Below, piece by piece: positions 6,395-13,482 of a stretch of DNA of 18,650 nt (its first letter is position 1; each line of letters opens with the position of its first letter). A model generated the notes under the pieces. The model had not been told where the DNA came from. It saw nothing but the letters and a program-made list of their open reading frames with translations, and searched no databases. The DNA lies in the NCBI GenBank assembly GCA_027037575.1, contig JALVZP010000331.1, forward strand, positions 1 through 18,650. The letters are read 5' to 3'. The position numbers and the translations under genes are program-made. Source of the DNA: Desulfobacterales bacterium. GTDB lineage: Bacteria; Desulfobacterota; DSM-4660; Desulfatiglandales; JALVZP01.

Positions 6395-7582
6395 ATGAGG
6401 GAGATATTACGCAGGATGAGTATAAGGAACCTTATGCTTTCTGTAACAGGAACAATGGCAGTTCTTTGGTTTTTAGGATTTGGCTATTGCCTGTTTGAGC
6501 TGGCCAAGATATCTCCTATGATAGAAGGAGAAGCACATAATTTGATTGAGGCAGTAAGACATAAGGCGTTAATTGATTACCTGGGAACACCTATTCTCGC
6601 ATTTATTATTACCTACCTGATGGGATCTGTTCTTGTAAAAGAGGCAAATAAGCTTAAGGATATAGCAAGCAGGATAAGTAATAAGGATTTTAAGGTAAAA
6701 ATAGAAATACCTGAAGGAAGCTCAAATGAGATACACATTATAGGAAGGGCAATAAAAAAGACAGTAGAAAATATTATACCAGTCTTGAATCAGGTAAAAG
6801 AAAGTATTGAGAATTTTCATTCCGTATCTGATAAGTTTTCCAATGTAGTAAACCAGAATATGAACATGACAGAGACAGCATATAAGAACATAAAAGAACT
6901 TACTGATTATATGGAAAAGCTAAAGGTTCAGGTAAACAATATTAATATGTCCCTTTCTCAGCTGACAGAGGCAGTAAATGAAATATCCAAGAATGCCAAT
7001 GAAACATCCCAGGAAGCAACAAGGGCAAATAATGAGGCAAGGAATACAAGGGAAATACTAAACACACTTATACAGGAGATAGAGAATATAAAATCATCTG
7101 CTGATCTTATACAGGGGATTGCAGAGCAGACAAATCTCCTTGCCCTAAATGCCACAATTGAAGCAGCAAGGGCAGGAGAGGCAGGAAAGAGCTTTGCTGT
7201 AGTAGCAAATGAAGTAAAGGAGCTTTCTAATAATTCTGCAAAATCAGCAGATGAGATTACAGAAAGGGTTTCTGCCCTTATAAAGAAGGGTCAGATGATG
7301 GAGCAGAGCATGAATCAGATACAGGAGGTTATTGCACTTACAAATGACAGGACAATAAATGTGGCATCTGCAGTAGAGGAGCAGACAAGCACTATATCAG
7401 AACTTGCTCAGAATCTTTCTTCTATAGACAAAGAGATGGATACCTTAAAGAATGTCCTTTCTGAAATAAACAGGCGGACAGAGGAGACAAAGAAACTGGT
7501 GGAAGAAGTGAAGGAAAGTTCCAATGAGCTTACTAATATGGCAAACTTATTGAAGGCCGAAATATCTGAATATCAATTTTAA
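6395..7582 (+). CDS. Methyl-accepting chemotaxis protein with almost no periplasmic part
   Basis: This 395-residue transducer feeds the CheA/CheW pathway controlling flagellar rotation. Membrane segments are at about 12-34 and 65-82, with only about 30 residues between them, so there is no room for a usual periplasmic ligand domain. A HAMP-like linker follows (about 83-135), then a long coiled signalling rod. Its tip, IAEQTNLLALNATIEAARAG (242-261) followed by EAGKSFAVVANEVKELS, is the canonical receptor/kinase contact hairpin. Gln/Glu pairs along the two flanking helices (for example SAVEEQTSTI) are probable methylation sites. There is no C-terminal CheR/CheB tether peptide. GGAGG at 6383-6387 fits ATG 6395. 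Its stop overlaps the convergent methyltransferase gene by four bases (7579-7582). It may sense membrane state, or receive input from a partner. Confidence 0.95.
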   Translation: MREILRRMSIRNLMLSVTGTMAVLWFLGFGYCLFELAKISPMIEGEAHNLIEAVRHKALIDYLGTPILAFIITYLMGSVLVKEANKLKDIASRISNKDFKVKIEIPEGSSNEIHIIGRAIKKTVENIIPVLNQVKESIENFHSVSDKFSNVVNQNMNMTETAYKNIKELTDYMEKLKVQVNNINMSLSQLTEAVNEISKNANETSQEATRANNEARNTREILNTLIQEIENIKSSADLIQGIAEQTNLLALNATIEAARAGEAGKSFAVVANEVKELSNNSAKSADEITERVSALIKKGQMMEQSMNQIQEVIALTNDRTINVASAVEEQTSTISELAQNLSSIDKEMDTLKNVLSEINRRTEETKKLVEEVKESSNELTNMANLLKAEISEYQF

Positions 7583-8313
7583 TAATATCTTGATCTTGCT
7601 ATTTCAGATAGGAAGATGCCAGCGCTTACAGCCACATTAAGGGATTCTACAAAGCCGAATATAGGTATGCTTATTATCTCATGACATGCCTTGCTTACAC
7701 TGTGTCCTATACCTTTCTGCTCGTTTCCGAGCACCAAGACCAGATCCCTATTCCAGTCAAACTCATACAGGGACATCCTCCCTTCAGGAGATGTCCCTAT
7801 TATCCATAGTCCTTCTTCACTTAGCCTCTTAAGTACCATTGAGATATTTGGAACCCTGACAATGGGAATATAAAAGCATGCACCAGCAGACCTCTTTAAT
7901 ACCTGTGGAGATACAGAAACTGACCTCTTCTTAGGAATTATTATCCCCTGAACACCAAAGAATGCAGATGTCCTGATAATGGAGGCAAAATTTCCCTCAT
8001 CTGTAATATGATCAAGGACAATTATGGTTGTCTTTTCTTCTCTTTTTTTTATCTTGGCTAAAAGCTCATCCAAAGGAGTATATTTAAATCCAGAGACTAT
8101 TGCTATAGCCCCTTGATGATTTATATTTGGAAGAAGAAGATCAAGATCCTTTGAGTCCTTAAAATAAACAGGTATCCCTTCTTCTTTGCAGATCTCTAAG
8201 ACCTCATTCAAGCGAGAAAGCCCCCTTCCCTTTGCAATCCATACCTCTTTTACCTGAGAAGGATTTGCCTTAATAAGTTCCAAGATTGGCCTTATTCCAG
8301 GAACTTTTATCAT
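7579..8313 (-). CDS. rlmB: SpoU/TrmH-family 2'-O-ribose rRNA methyltransferase, RlmB-like
   Basis: This 244-residue protein has the two-part layout of RlmB: an N-terminal L30e-like substrate domain (about 1-75) and a knotted SPOUT catalytic domain. Motif 1 reads LDHITDEGNFASIIRTSA (100-117) with the conserved Asn108 and Arg114. Motif 2 is LVLGNEQKGI (193-202). Motif 3 is IPIFGFVESLNVAVSAG (216-232), with the SAM-binding knot. RlmB methylates the ribose of G2251 in 23S rRNA (E. coli numbering). The usual 'DPxN' of motif 1 is 'DEGN' here, a small variation; the catalytic Arg and Asn are kept. It starts with ATGA overlap on the marC stop (8310-8313), so the two genes are co-translated. Other SpoU enzymes (tRNA TrmH type) are possible, but the N-terminal domain favours RlmB. 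Confidence 0.85.
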   Translation of the reverse strand: MIKVPGIRPILELIKANPSQVKEVWIAKGRGLSRLNEVLEICKEEGIPVYFKDSKDLDLLLPNINHQGAIAIVSGFKYTPLDELLAKIKKREEKTTIIVLDHITDEGNFASIIRTSAFFGVQGIIIPKKRSVSVSPQVLKRSAGACFYIPIVRVPNISMVLKRLSEEGLWIIGTSPEGRMSLYEFDWNRDLVLVLGNEQKGIGHSVSKACHEIISIPIFGFVESLNVAVSAGIFLSEIARSRYY

Positions 8314-8987
8314 CTCTTATTTGCAATTATTTGTGGAATTGCACCACCTATCCCTTCTATTATCATCTGAACAGCAACAACTGCCAAGATAAGTCCCATA
8401 AGACGAGTCATTATTCCTATCTGAGATGGCTTGAGCCTTTTTTCGATATATTCTCCATAGATAAAGCAAAGATATGTCATCAGGCAGACAAGGCCAAATA
8501 CAGCTATTACGATGATTATATTAGAGATCTGTGCCTTTTTCCCAACCAAGGAAAGGGCAGTAGTAATTGTTCCTGGGCCTGCAAGGATAGGTGTTCCAAG
8601 AGGAGTTATAGCCACATCTTCTGCTCCCTTTTCTTCATATTCTTCGTAAGAGGAAGGAAGAGATGGTCTTTCCTCTTCAGTTGGATGATGCTGATGAGAT
8701 TTTCTTGCCCTCACAAGATTATAGGCTATCATAAATACCAGAATTCCACCTGCTATCCTGAATGCAGGCAAAGTAATCCCAAATAACCTGAATATTATAT
8801 TTCCTCCTATGGTAAAGAAGAGGACTATGAGGAAGGCAGATATTGTAGAGACCTTTGCTATCCTGATCTTTTCAGACTCAGGCATGAACTCAACCAAGGA
8901 TAAAAAGACAGGCGTGTTTCCTATAGGATTCATTATGGCGAGGAATGAAAAAAGACACTCCAGAATAAACTGTATTTCTTTTTCCAT
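8310..8987 (-). CDS. marC: MarC-family integral membrane protein
   Basis: This 225-residue protein has six hydrophobic segments, at about 9-30, 45-67, 72-92, 126-148, 153-176 and 193-215. Family signatures are FLAIMNPIGNTPVFLSL (15-31), FRIAGGILVFMIAYNL (76-91), AITPLGTPILAGPGTIT (126-142) and RLMGLILAVVAVQMIIEG (195-212). The transported substrate of this family is not established, despite the historical name 'multiple antibiotic resistance'. A His/Glu-rich loop (about 97-122) lies between segments 3 and 4. The ATG at 8985-8987 has no clear Shine-Dalgarno sequence, unusual compared with its neighbours. It follows the etfA terminator, so expression may come from read-through or an unseen promoter. 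It overlaps the rRNA methyltransferase gene by four bases. Confidence 0.92.
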   Translation of the reverse strand: MEKEIQFILECLFSFLAIMNPIGNTPVFLSLVEFMPESEKIRIAKVSTISAFLIVLFFTIGGNIIFRLFGITLPAFRIAGGILVFMIAYNLVRARKSHQHHPTEEERPSLPSSYEEYEEKGAEDVAITPLGTPILAGPGTITTALSLVGKKAQISNIIIVIAVFGLVCLMTYLCFIYGEYIEKRLKPSQIGIMTRLMGLILAVVAVQMIIEGIGGAIPQIIANKR

Positions 8988-8999
8988 AAAAGGATTAGG

Positions 9000-9030
9000 A
9001 AAAAGGGGAGGGGAGGCAAAGGCTCCCCTC
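9000..9030 (-). terminator. Intrinsic terminator after etfA
   Basis: Read on the minus strand, GAGGGGAG (9030-9023) pairs with CTCCCCTC (9015-9008) across a 7-base loop. CCC and five T residues (9004-9000) follow. It lies eight bases beyond the etfA stop (9038), so it fits a Rho-independent terminator that separates etfBA from marC. Confidence 0.75.
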
Positions 9031-9037
9031 TATGGAT

Positions 9038-10030
9038 TTACTCCTTTCCCAAAAGCTTTTTAAATTCCTTTGTTAGAGCAGGAACTACCTTAAACAGGTC
9101 ATCTACAACACCGTAGTCTGCCTTCTGGAATATAGGAGCTTCTGGGTCCTTATTTATTGCAACTATAACCTTAGACGTTCCCATTCCTGCCAGATGCTGG
9201 ATAGCACCTGAGATTCCACATGCAATATAGAGGTTTGGAGATACAACCTTTCCTGTCTGACCAACCTGATCTGTCTGTGGTCTCCATCCTGCATCAACTG
9301 CTGCACGGGATGCTCCTACTGCTGCACCTATTACATCTGCAAGCTCCTCTAATATCTTGAAGTTTTCAGCACTCTTCATTCCCCTTCCACCAGATACGAT
9401 CTTGTCTGCCTCTGTAAGATCTATCTTTCCTTCTGCCTTAATCACCTCTACTACCTTTGTCTTAAGCTCTGAATCATCCAGGCTGAACTGTGCATCCACT
9501 ACCTCCGCAGTCCTTGAAGAGTCAGCTTCATTTATTGGCATCACATTTGGTCTTGCAGTAACAATATTAGGAACGCTGTTTTCTGCAAATGTCACCTTTG
9601 CATATGCCTTTCCTGTAAAGATTGGCCTTGTTGCGACAAGCTTCCCATCCTCTATCTCAAATGCTGTGCAATCCTGTGCCATCATAACATCAAGCCTGGC
9701 TGCAAGTCTTGGAGCAAGATCCTTTCCCTGTGTGGATGCTCCCATGATGATGATCTGAGGGGTATCAGCCTTTACAAGCTGAGCCAGGACAGATACATAG
9801 GCATCACAGGTATATTGTTCAAGTCTTGGATCATCTGCCACTATTACTTTATCTGCTCCATACTGTGCAAGCTCTCCTGCCTTATCCTTTATCCCGGAGC
9901 CAAGGACCACTGCTGTAAGCTGTTGGCCAAGTTTATCTGCCAATCTTCTTCCTTCACTTACTACCTCATAGGTTATTTTTCTAAATTCTCCTTCCCTTTG
10001 TTCTGCTATTGCCCATACTCCCTGTGCCAT
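9038..10030 (-). CDS. etfA: Electron transfer flavoprotein alpha subunit
   Basis: This 330-residue subunit holds the FAD of ETF, which carries electrons from acyl-CoA dehydrogenases to a membrane quinone oxidoreductase. The N-terminal domain runs to about residue 200, and the C-terminal FAD domain to the end. FAD-binding elements visible are SGGRGM (213-218), VGASRAAVDAGW (238-249) and the signature VGQTGKVVSPNLYIACGISG (256-275), continuing AIQHLAGM. These match the classical alpha subunit, of usual size and without an extra ferredoxin domain. ATG 10030 is preceded by GGAGAGGAGAT. It lies 23 bases after etfB, and an intrinsic terminator follows. Together with the partial dehydrogenase at the left edge it suggests beta-oxidation or a related acyl-CoA pathway. 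Confidence 0.97.
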   Translation of the reverse strand: MAQGVWAIAEQREGEFRKITYEVVSEGRRLADKLGQQLTAVVLGSGIKDKAGELAQYGADKVIVADDPRLEQYTCDAYVSVLAQLVKADTPQIIIMGASTQGKDLAPRLAARLDVMMAQDCTAFEIEDGKLVATRPIFTGKAYAKVTFAENSVPNIVTARPNVMPINEADSSRTAEVVDAQFSLDDSELKTKVVEVIKAEGKIDLTEADKIVSGGRGMKSAENFKILEELADVIGAAVGASRAAVDAGWRPQTDQVGQTGKVVSPNLYIACGISGAIQHLAGMGTSKVIVAINKDPEAPIFQKADYGVVDDLFKVVPALTKEFKKLLGKE

Positions 10031-10053
10031 ATCTCCTCTCCTTCCTTGTTTTT

Positions 10054-10848
10054 TTATATGACCTTTGCCTCTTCTATAAGTAATTTTGCCAATTTTGCAG
10101 CCTTTTCCTCTGGTGTCTCACCTTCAATAATCTTACCCGGTTTCCTTTCTGGTGGTGGTGAAAGCTGGAGCACCTTCAGTTTGCTTGCTGCCTCACCCAC
10201 CTGAGAAGGATCCATGCCAAGATCAGCAAGTGTCTTAGTCTCTAAAGGCTTTTTCTTTGCTTTCATAATACCTGGAAGAGATGCGTATCTTGGTTCATTA
10301 AGTCCTTTCTGACATGTAACAAGTGCTGGAAGTGGAGATTCAACTACTACTGTCTGTCCTTCAACAGGCCTGTGCACTTTGATAGATTTCTGATCATCAG
10401 AGTACTCTAATTTAATGGCCAAGGAAACATGAGGAATTCCAAGAAGCTCTGCAAGTGCAACATTTACCATTGCCATATCGTCATCAATTCCTCTCTGACC
10501 AGTAAAGATGATGTCATACTCCATATCCTTAATTACAGCAGCAAGTGCCTTTGCTACAGTAAGGGAATCACTTCCTTCAAGTGCATCATCACTAATATGG
10601 ATTGCCTTATCTGCTCCCATGGCAAGCGCAGTCCTTAAAGCTTCTGTTACCCTTTTTGGACCAAGTCCTATAACTGTTACCTGTCCACCAAACTTCTCCT
10701 TTGTTCTTAATGCCTCTTCAATACCAAACTCATCATAAGGGTTAACGACCCACTTAATACCTTCTGTAACTATTGATTTGCCATCAGGGGCAATCCTAAT
10801 CTGTGTCTCTGTATCTGGCACCTGTTTTACACATGCTATGATATTCAC
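10054..10848 (-). CDS. etfB: Electron transfer flavoprotein beta subunit
   Basis: From GTG 10848 this is a 264-residue protein beginning MNIIACVKQVPDTETQIRI, the usual beta-subunit start. An AAAAGGAGGGAG ribosome site lies just upstream. The reading frame stays open to an ATG at 10914, but that extension is not family-like. NPYDEFGIEEALR (36-48) and GADKAIHISD (78-87) fit the nucleotide-binding domain. The C-terminal signature VTCQKGLNEPRYASLPGI (177-194), followed by MKAKKKP, is the recognition loop that docks ETF onto dehydrogenases. The sequence fits the ordinary electron-carrier class better than bifurcating FixAB-type ETF, but that needs a phylogeny. Its promoter region holds a TTGACA box and a perfect 18-bp palindrome. 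It is first gene of the etfBA operon. Confidence 0.96.
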   Translation of the reverse strand: MNIIACVKQVPDTETQIRIAPDGKSIVTEGIKWVVNPYDEFGIEEALRTKEKFGGQVTVIGLGPKRVTEALRTALAMGADKAIHISDDALEGSDSLTVAKALAAVIKDMEYDIIFTGQRGIDDDMAMVNVALAELLGIPHVSLAIKLEYSDDQKSIKVHRPVEGQTVVVESPLPALVTCQKGLNEPRYASLPGIMKAKKKPLETKTLADLGMDPSQVGEAASKLKVLQLSPPPERKPGKIIEGETPEEKAAKLAKLLIEEAKVI

Positions 10849-10852
10849 CGCT

Positions 10853-10862
10853 CCCTCCTTTT
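10853..10862 (-). promoter_or_regulatory. Ribosome binding site that sets the GTG start of etfB
   Basis: The minus strand reads AAAAGGAGGG here. It ends four bases before GTG 10848, which supports that codon over the upstream in-frame ATG at 10914. Confidence 0.8.
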
Positions 10863-10885
10863 TATGTTTTTTTGGATCGCCTATG

Positions 10886-10914
10886 CAAATACCATTGTAT
10901 ATTTTGCTTGTCAA
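10886..10914 (-). promoter_or_regulatory. Candidate housekeeping promoter of etfBA
   Basis: On the minus strand a perfect TTGACA -35 box (10914-10909) is followed, after exactly 17 bases, by TATTTG (10891-10886), a weak -10 box matching 3 of 6 positions. Transcription would start about 30 bases before the etfB GTG. The -35 box is convincing; the -10 box is not strong. Confidence 0.4.
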
Positions 10915-10937
10915 GAACTTTTGATCCTTTTGTGATC

Positions 10938-10955
10938 ACTTAGTAATTACTAAGT
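10938..10955 (+). promoter_or_regulatory. Perfect 18-bp palindrome, candidate operator between etfB and the glycosylase gene
   Basis: ACTTAGTAATTACTAAGT is identical to its reverse complement. It lies 23 bases upstream of the etfB -35 box and about 50 bases before the divergent gene. Length and symmetry suit a dimeric helix-turn-helix regulator. An 8-bp palindrome GTGATCAC (10932-10939) abuts it. As DNA without a T-tract in either direction, it is not an intrinsic terminator. The regulator is unknown and not encoded in the window. Confidence 0.45.
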
Positions 10956-11006
10956 AGTCAAATTGGGGCTTTATCTTTTCTGAATTCTTAGATATAGATC
11001 TTAGGC

Positions 11007-11651
11007 ATGAAGGATAAATTAATAGATATGTATAAAAGGATGTTTTCCTTCTTTGGGCCTCAAAGATGGTGGCCAGCAGAAGATCCTTTTGAGATAATGG
11101 TAGGAGCAGTGCTAACCCAGAATACAAATTGGAAGAATGTAGAGAAGGCAATAAGAAATTTGAAAGAAAGGGGGATCTTAGACATAAAGAATCTTTATCA
11201 TATCCCTGAAAAGGAGCTCTCCTATATCATCAGACCTGCTGGATACTATAACATTAAGGCAAGGAGGCTAAAGGCCCTTGTTTCTCATATCTACGAAATT
11301 TATGGAGGAGACATCAGTAGATTCTTCTCCCTTGATCTTCCTTCTCTTCGTTCTGAGCTCCTGAGTATAAAAGGGATAGGGCCTGAGACAGCAGATAGCA
11401 TCATCTTATATGCTGCTCAGAAGCCGATATTTGTGGTTGATGCCTATACATATAGAATAATGAAAAGGCATGGGATGATATATGATGAGATAAGCTACGA
11501 TGAGCTTCAAGAAATGTTTATGAAGAACCTGCCTGCTGATGTAAAGCTATTTAATGAATTTCATGCCTTGATAGTTGAGACAGGAAAGCAGTTTTGCAAG
11601 AAAAGGCCCGTTTGTGAAAAATGCCCCCTAAATGGTTGGCCTAAGGCTTAG
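11007..11651 (+). CDS. HhH-GPD DNA glycosylase, MagIII-like (endonuclease III superfamily)
   Basis: This 214-residue protein belongs to the Nth/MutY superfamily of base-excision repair glycosylases. GPQRWWPAEDPFEIMVGAVL (17-36), followed by TQNTNW, and AGYYNIKARRL (78-88) resemble the 3-methyladenine glycosylase MagIII of Helicobacter pylori more than classical endonuclease III. The helix-hairpin-helix is LLSIKGIGPETADSIILY (118-135), with catalytic Asp145 in FVVDAYT. The lysine that gives Nth its lyase activity is replaced by Glu127, as in MagIII, which predicts a monofunctional enzyme. The C-terminus has only three cluster cysteines (C197, C203, C206) and stops eight residues after the last, so the fourth Fe-S ligand is missing. 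ATG 11007 lacks a strong ribosome site; ATG 11028 is an alternative. Its stop overlaps that of the convergent phosphorylase gene (11648-11651). Confidence 0.85.
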   Translation: MKDKLIDMYKRMFSFFGPQRWWPAEDPFEIMVGAVLTQNTNWKNVEKAIRNLKERGILDIKNLYHIPEKELSYIIRPAGYYNIKARRLKALVSHIYEIYGGDISRFFSLDLPSLRSELLSIKGIGPETADSIILYAAQKPIFVVDAYTYRIMKRHGMIYDEISYDELQEMFMKNLPADVKLFNEFHALIVETGKQFCKKRPVCEKCPLNGWPKA

Positions 11652-13351
11652 ACCCTCAGTGCATATATTCCATAAGGCTCTACTTCTCCATCAAATAGAT
11701 ACCTGGAGATAAGGTCAAAATAGAGCTGATATTCGGGAATTGATATCTTTTCATCACTTACATTGATAATAGCCAATACCCTCTCCCTTCCCATTATGCG
11801 CTCTATTGAAACGAGCCTTTTGTCTATATCTATAACCTTCTTCTTTCCTCTTGGATGGAATGCCTTTACTCTCTTTCTAAAATCGAGCAGTTTGAGGTAA
11901 TTTTCAAACACCCTGTGCCTTATGGAATTTTTGTCCCTGAGTTCCTGTTCTAATCTTTCCAGCTTTAACTTTTCCCTATTTATCATCCTCTTTATCCCTG
12001 TCTTCTTTACTCCCTCATAGTAGTTCCTTGATCCGAGCAGACTGTGTATGTATATACCCGGGACCCCTTTTAGAAAGAGCATTATTGCCTGAGATGCCAT
12101 AAATCTTTGAATCTGAAAGGGATCATCAGGATTATTTGGGTCATTTATTGCATCATAATAGGTTATATTGAGTTCGTATGGCTCTTTCTTTCCCCCTCTC
12201 TTCATATAAGAAACGTATCCATTGTGCTTTAGGGTGAGTTTTACAAGGTTTTCTATCTCTTCTTCACTTAATATCCCCTTTGCACCTACCACACTTATTC
12301 CATCATGAGATGCAAGAAAGTCGAAGAATAGGAGGTCATCCCTTGTCCTCTTTGTAATCCACTGTATCTTGGTTGCATCCTTTCTTGCAAAGGCATCCAA
12401 TACAAGTGGAGGAAGGGCAAACTGATAAACCATATGCGCCTCATCACCTTCACCAAAGTATGCAATATTCTCCTTGTAAGGGAAATTTGCCTCTGTAAGA
12501 AGCATTGCATAAGGTGCCACATACTGGATTATTCTTCTAAATAGCTTTACTATCTGATGTGTCTTTGCAAGGTTTACACAGCTTGTATGGGGTTCTTTCC
12601 AAACATATCCTATTGCATCTAACCTTATTATCTCAGCTCCCTGAGAAATATAGAATAGAAGCACATCTATCATCCTCATCAATACTTCAGGATTTCTGTA
12701 ATTCAGATCTATCTGGTCAGCACTAAATGTGGTCCAGACATATTTATCTCCTCCCCATGCTGTTTTAAACTTTGTAAAAAGGGGGGTTTCTCTTGGCCTA
12801 AATACCTCTGGCATCTCTATCTCTTTGTCATACCAGATGAAGTAGTTTATATACCTCTTATCTCCCTGAAGAAATCTCTGAAACCATTCAGACTTACTGG
12901 ATACATGATTTAAGACAAAATCTACCATCAGATGATAGTCCTCAGATATCCTCCTTATATCCTCCCATGTTCCAAACTGGGGATCCACCTTTTTATAGTC
13001 TATTACTGCAAATCCTCCGTCAGAGCTGCTTGGGAAAAAAGGAAGGATGTGGACACCTGTAATCACATCTCCTACATATCTCAGCAAGAAGTTATGAAGA
13101 GTAACAAGAGGCTTTTCTCCCTCTTTTTGTATATTATCTGGATATATAATAAGGATAGAATCCTTTTCTGAGATAACAGGTTTATTCTTATATTTTTTTC
13201 TCCTCGATTTTATCAGGCTATTTACCGCATATTTATCCATCATTTCTTTTAAAGACCCTATAAGCTCATCTGAGACCTCTTTTGAGTATATAATCCTTAG
13301 TATAAGCCTTATCTGTTTTAATAGATCTGCACGCCTTTTACTTAGTTTCAT
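11648..13351 (-). CDS. GH13 subfamily 18 glycoside phosphorylase (glucosylglycerate or sucrose phosphorylase type)
   Basis: This 567-residue enzyme has a helical N-terminal extension (about 1-60) and then the GH13 barrel. VHILPFFPSSSDGGFAVIDY (100-119) and DFVLNHVSS (144-152) are typical of subfamily 18. The catalytic triad is visible: nucleophile D245 in IRLDAIGYVWKE, acid/base E287 in LTEANFP, and D350 in LASHDGIS. GVPGIYIHSLLGSRN (429-443), followed by the TGIKRMINREKL segment (451-462), also fits. These enzymes reversibly split sucrose, glucosylglycerate or related glucosides with phosphate, giving glucose 1-phosphate. The N-terminal extension and the 'SLxGSRN' loop favour the glucosylglycerate branch over bifidobacterial-type sucrose phosphorylase, but the substrate cannot be fixed by eye. 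No signal peptide is present. AAGGAGATCTGAT precedes ATG 13351. It stands alone, divergent from the rRNA methyltransferase gene. Confidence 0.85.
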   Translation of the reverse strand: MKLSKRRADLLKQIRLILRIIYSKEVSDELIGSLKEMMDKYAVNSLIKSRRKKYKNKPVISEKDSILIIYPDNIQKEGEKPLVTLHNFLLRYVGDVITGVHILPFFPSSSDGGFAVIDYKKVDPQFGTWEDIRRISEDYHLMVDFVLNHVSSKSEWFQRFLQGDKRYINYFIWYDKEIEMPEVFRPRETPLFTKFKTAWGGDKYVWTTFSADQIDLNYRNPEVLMRMIDVLLFYISQGAEIIRLDAIGYVWKEPHTSCVNLAKTHQIVKLFRRIIQYVAPYAMLLTEANFPYKENIAYFGEGDEAHMVYQFALPPLVLDAFARKDATKIQWITKRTRDDLLFFDFLASHDGISVVGAKGILSEEEIENLVKLTLKHNGYVSYMKRGGKKEPYELNITYYDAINDPNNPDDPFQIQRFMASQAIMLFLKGVPGIYIHSLLGSRNYYEGVKKTGIKRMINREKLKLERLEQELRDKNSIRHRVFENYLKLLDFRKRVKAFHPRGKKKVIDIDKRLVSIERIMGRERVLAIINVSDEKISIPEYQLYFDLISRYLFDGEVEPYGIYALRV

Positions 13352-13482
13352 ATCAGATCTCCTTTAGATAAAGTTTATAAGAATTTAATATCAAAAGGGA
13401 AAAAATAAAAGTGTATTTTTTCAGAATCTTGAAAATTGTTATGCGTTAGGGTAGCATTTAGTCCACAATTTTTATTTTAAAT
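13352..13482. other. Divergent intergenic region between the phosphorylase and rRNA methyltransferase genes
   Basis: These 131 bases are very AT-rich. They contain the ribosome site of the minus-strand gene (AAGGAG at about 13361-13366) and the plus-strand promoter candidate listed separately. On the minus strand a TTGATA with a TATAAA close by is visible, but the spacing does not fit a standard promoter, so none is called. No hairpin of note is seen. Confidence 0.5.
13429..13457 (+). promoter_or_regulatory. Candidate housekeeping promoter of the RlmD-like/BpsA pair
   Basis: TTGAAA (13429-13434, 5 of 6 to consensus) and TAGCAT (13452-13457, 4 of 6) are separated by exactly 17 bases. The transcript would begin about 19 bases before ATG 13483, giving a short leader with no Shine-Dalgarno sequence. 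Confidence 0.42.

Noticed and set aside
7575..7590. Terminator between the chemoreceptor and rRNA methyltransferase genes
   Set aside because: Only a short AT stretch around the shared stop codons; no stem.
8286..8786. Plus-strand open frame of 166 codons
   Set aside because: It is antisense to marC, which has full family motifs; the product is Cys/Tyr/Ser-rich and has no family features.
10849..10914. N-terminal extension of etfB to ATG 10914
   Set aside because: The extra 22 residues are not family-like, cover the promoter and ribosome site, and GTG 10848 has an excellent Shine-Dalgarno.
10932..10955. CRP-type site (TGTGA-N6-TCACA) near the etf palindrome
   Set aside because: TGTGATCAC lacks the 6-base spacer; the 18-bp palindrome is the better symmetric element.
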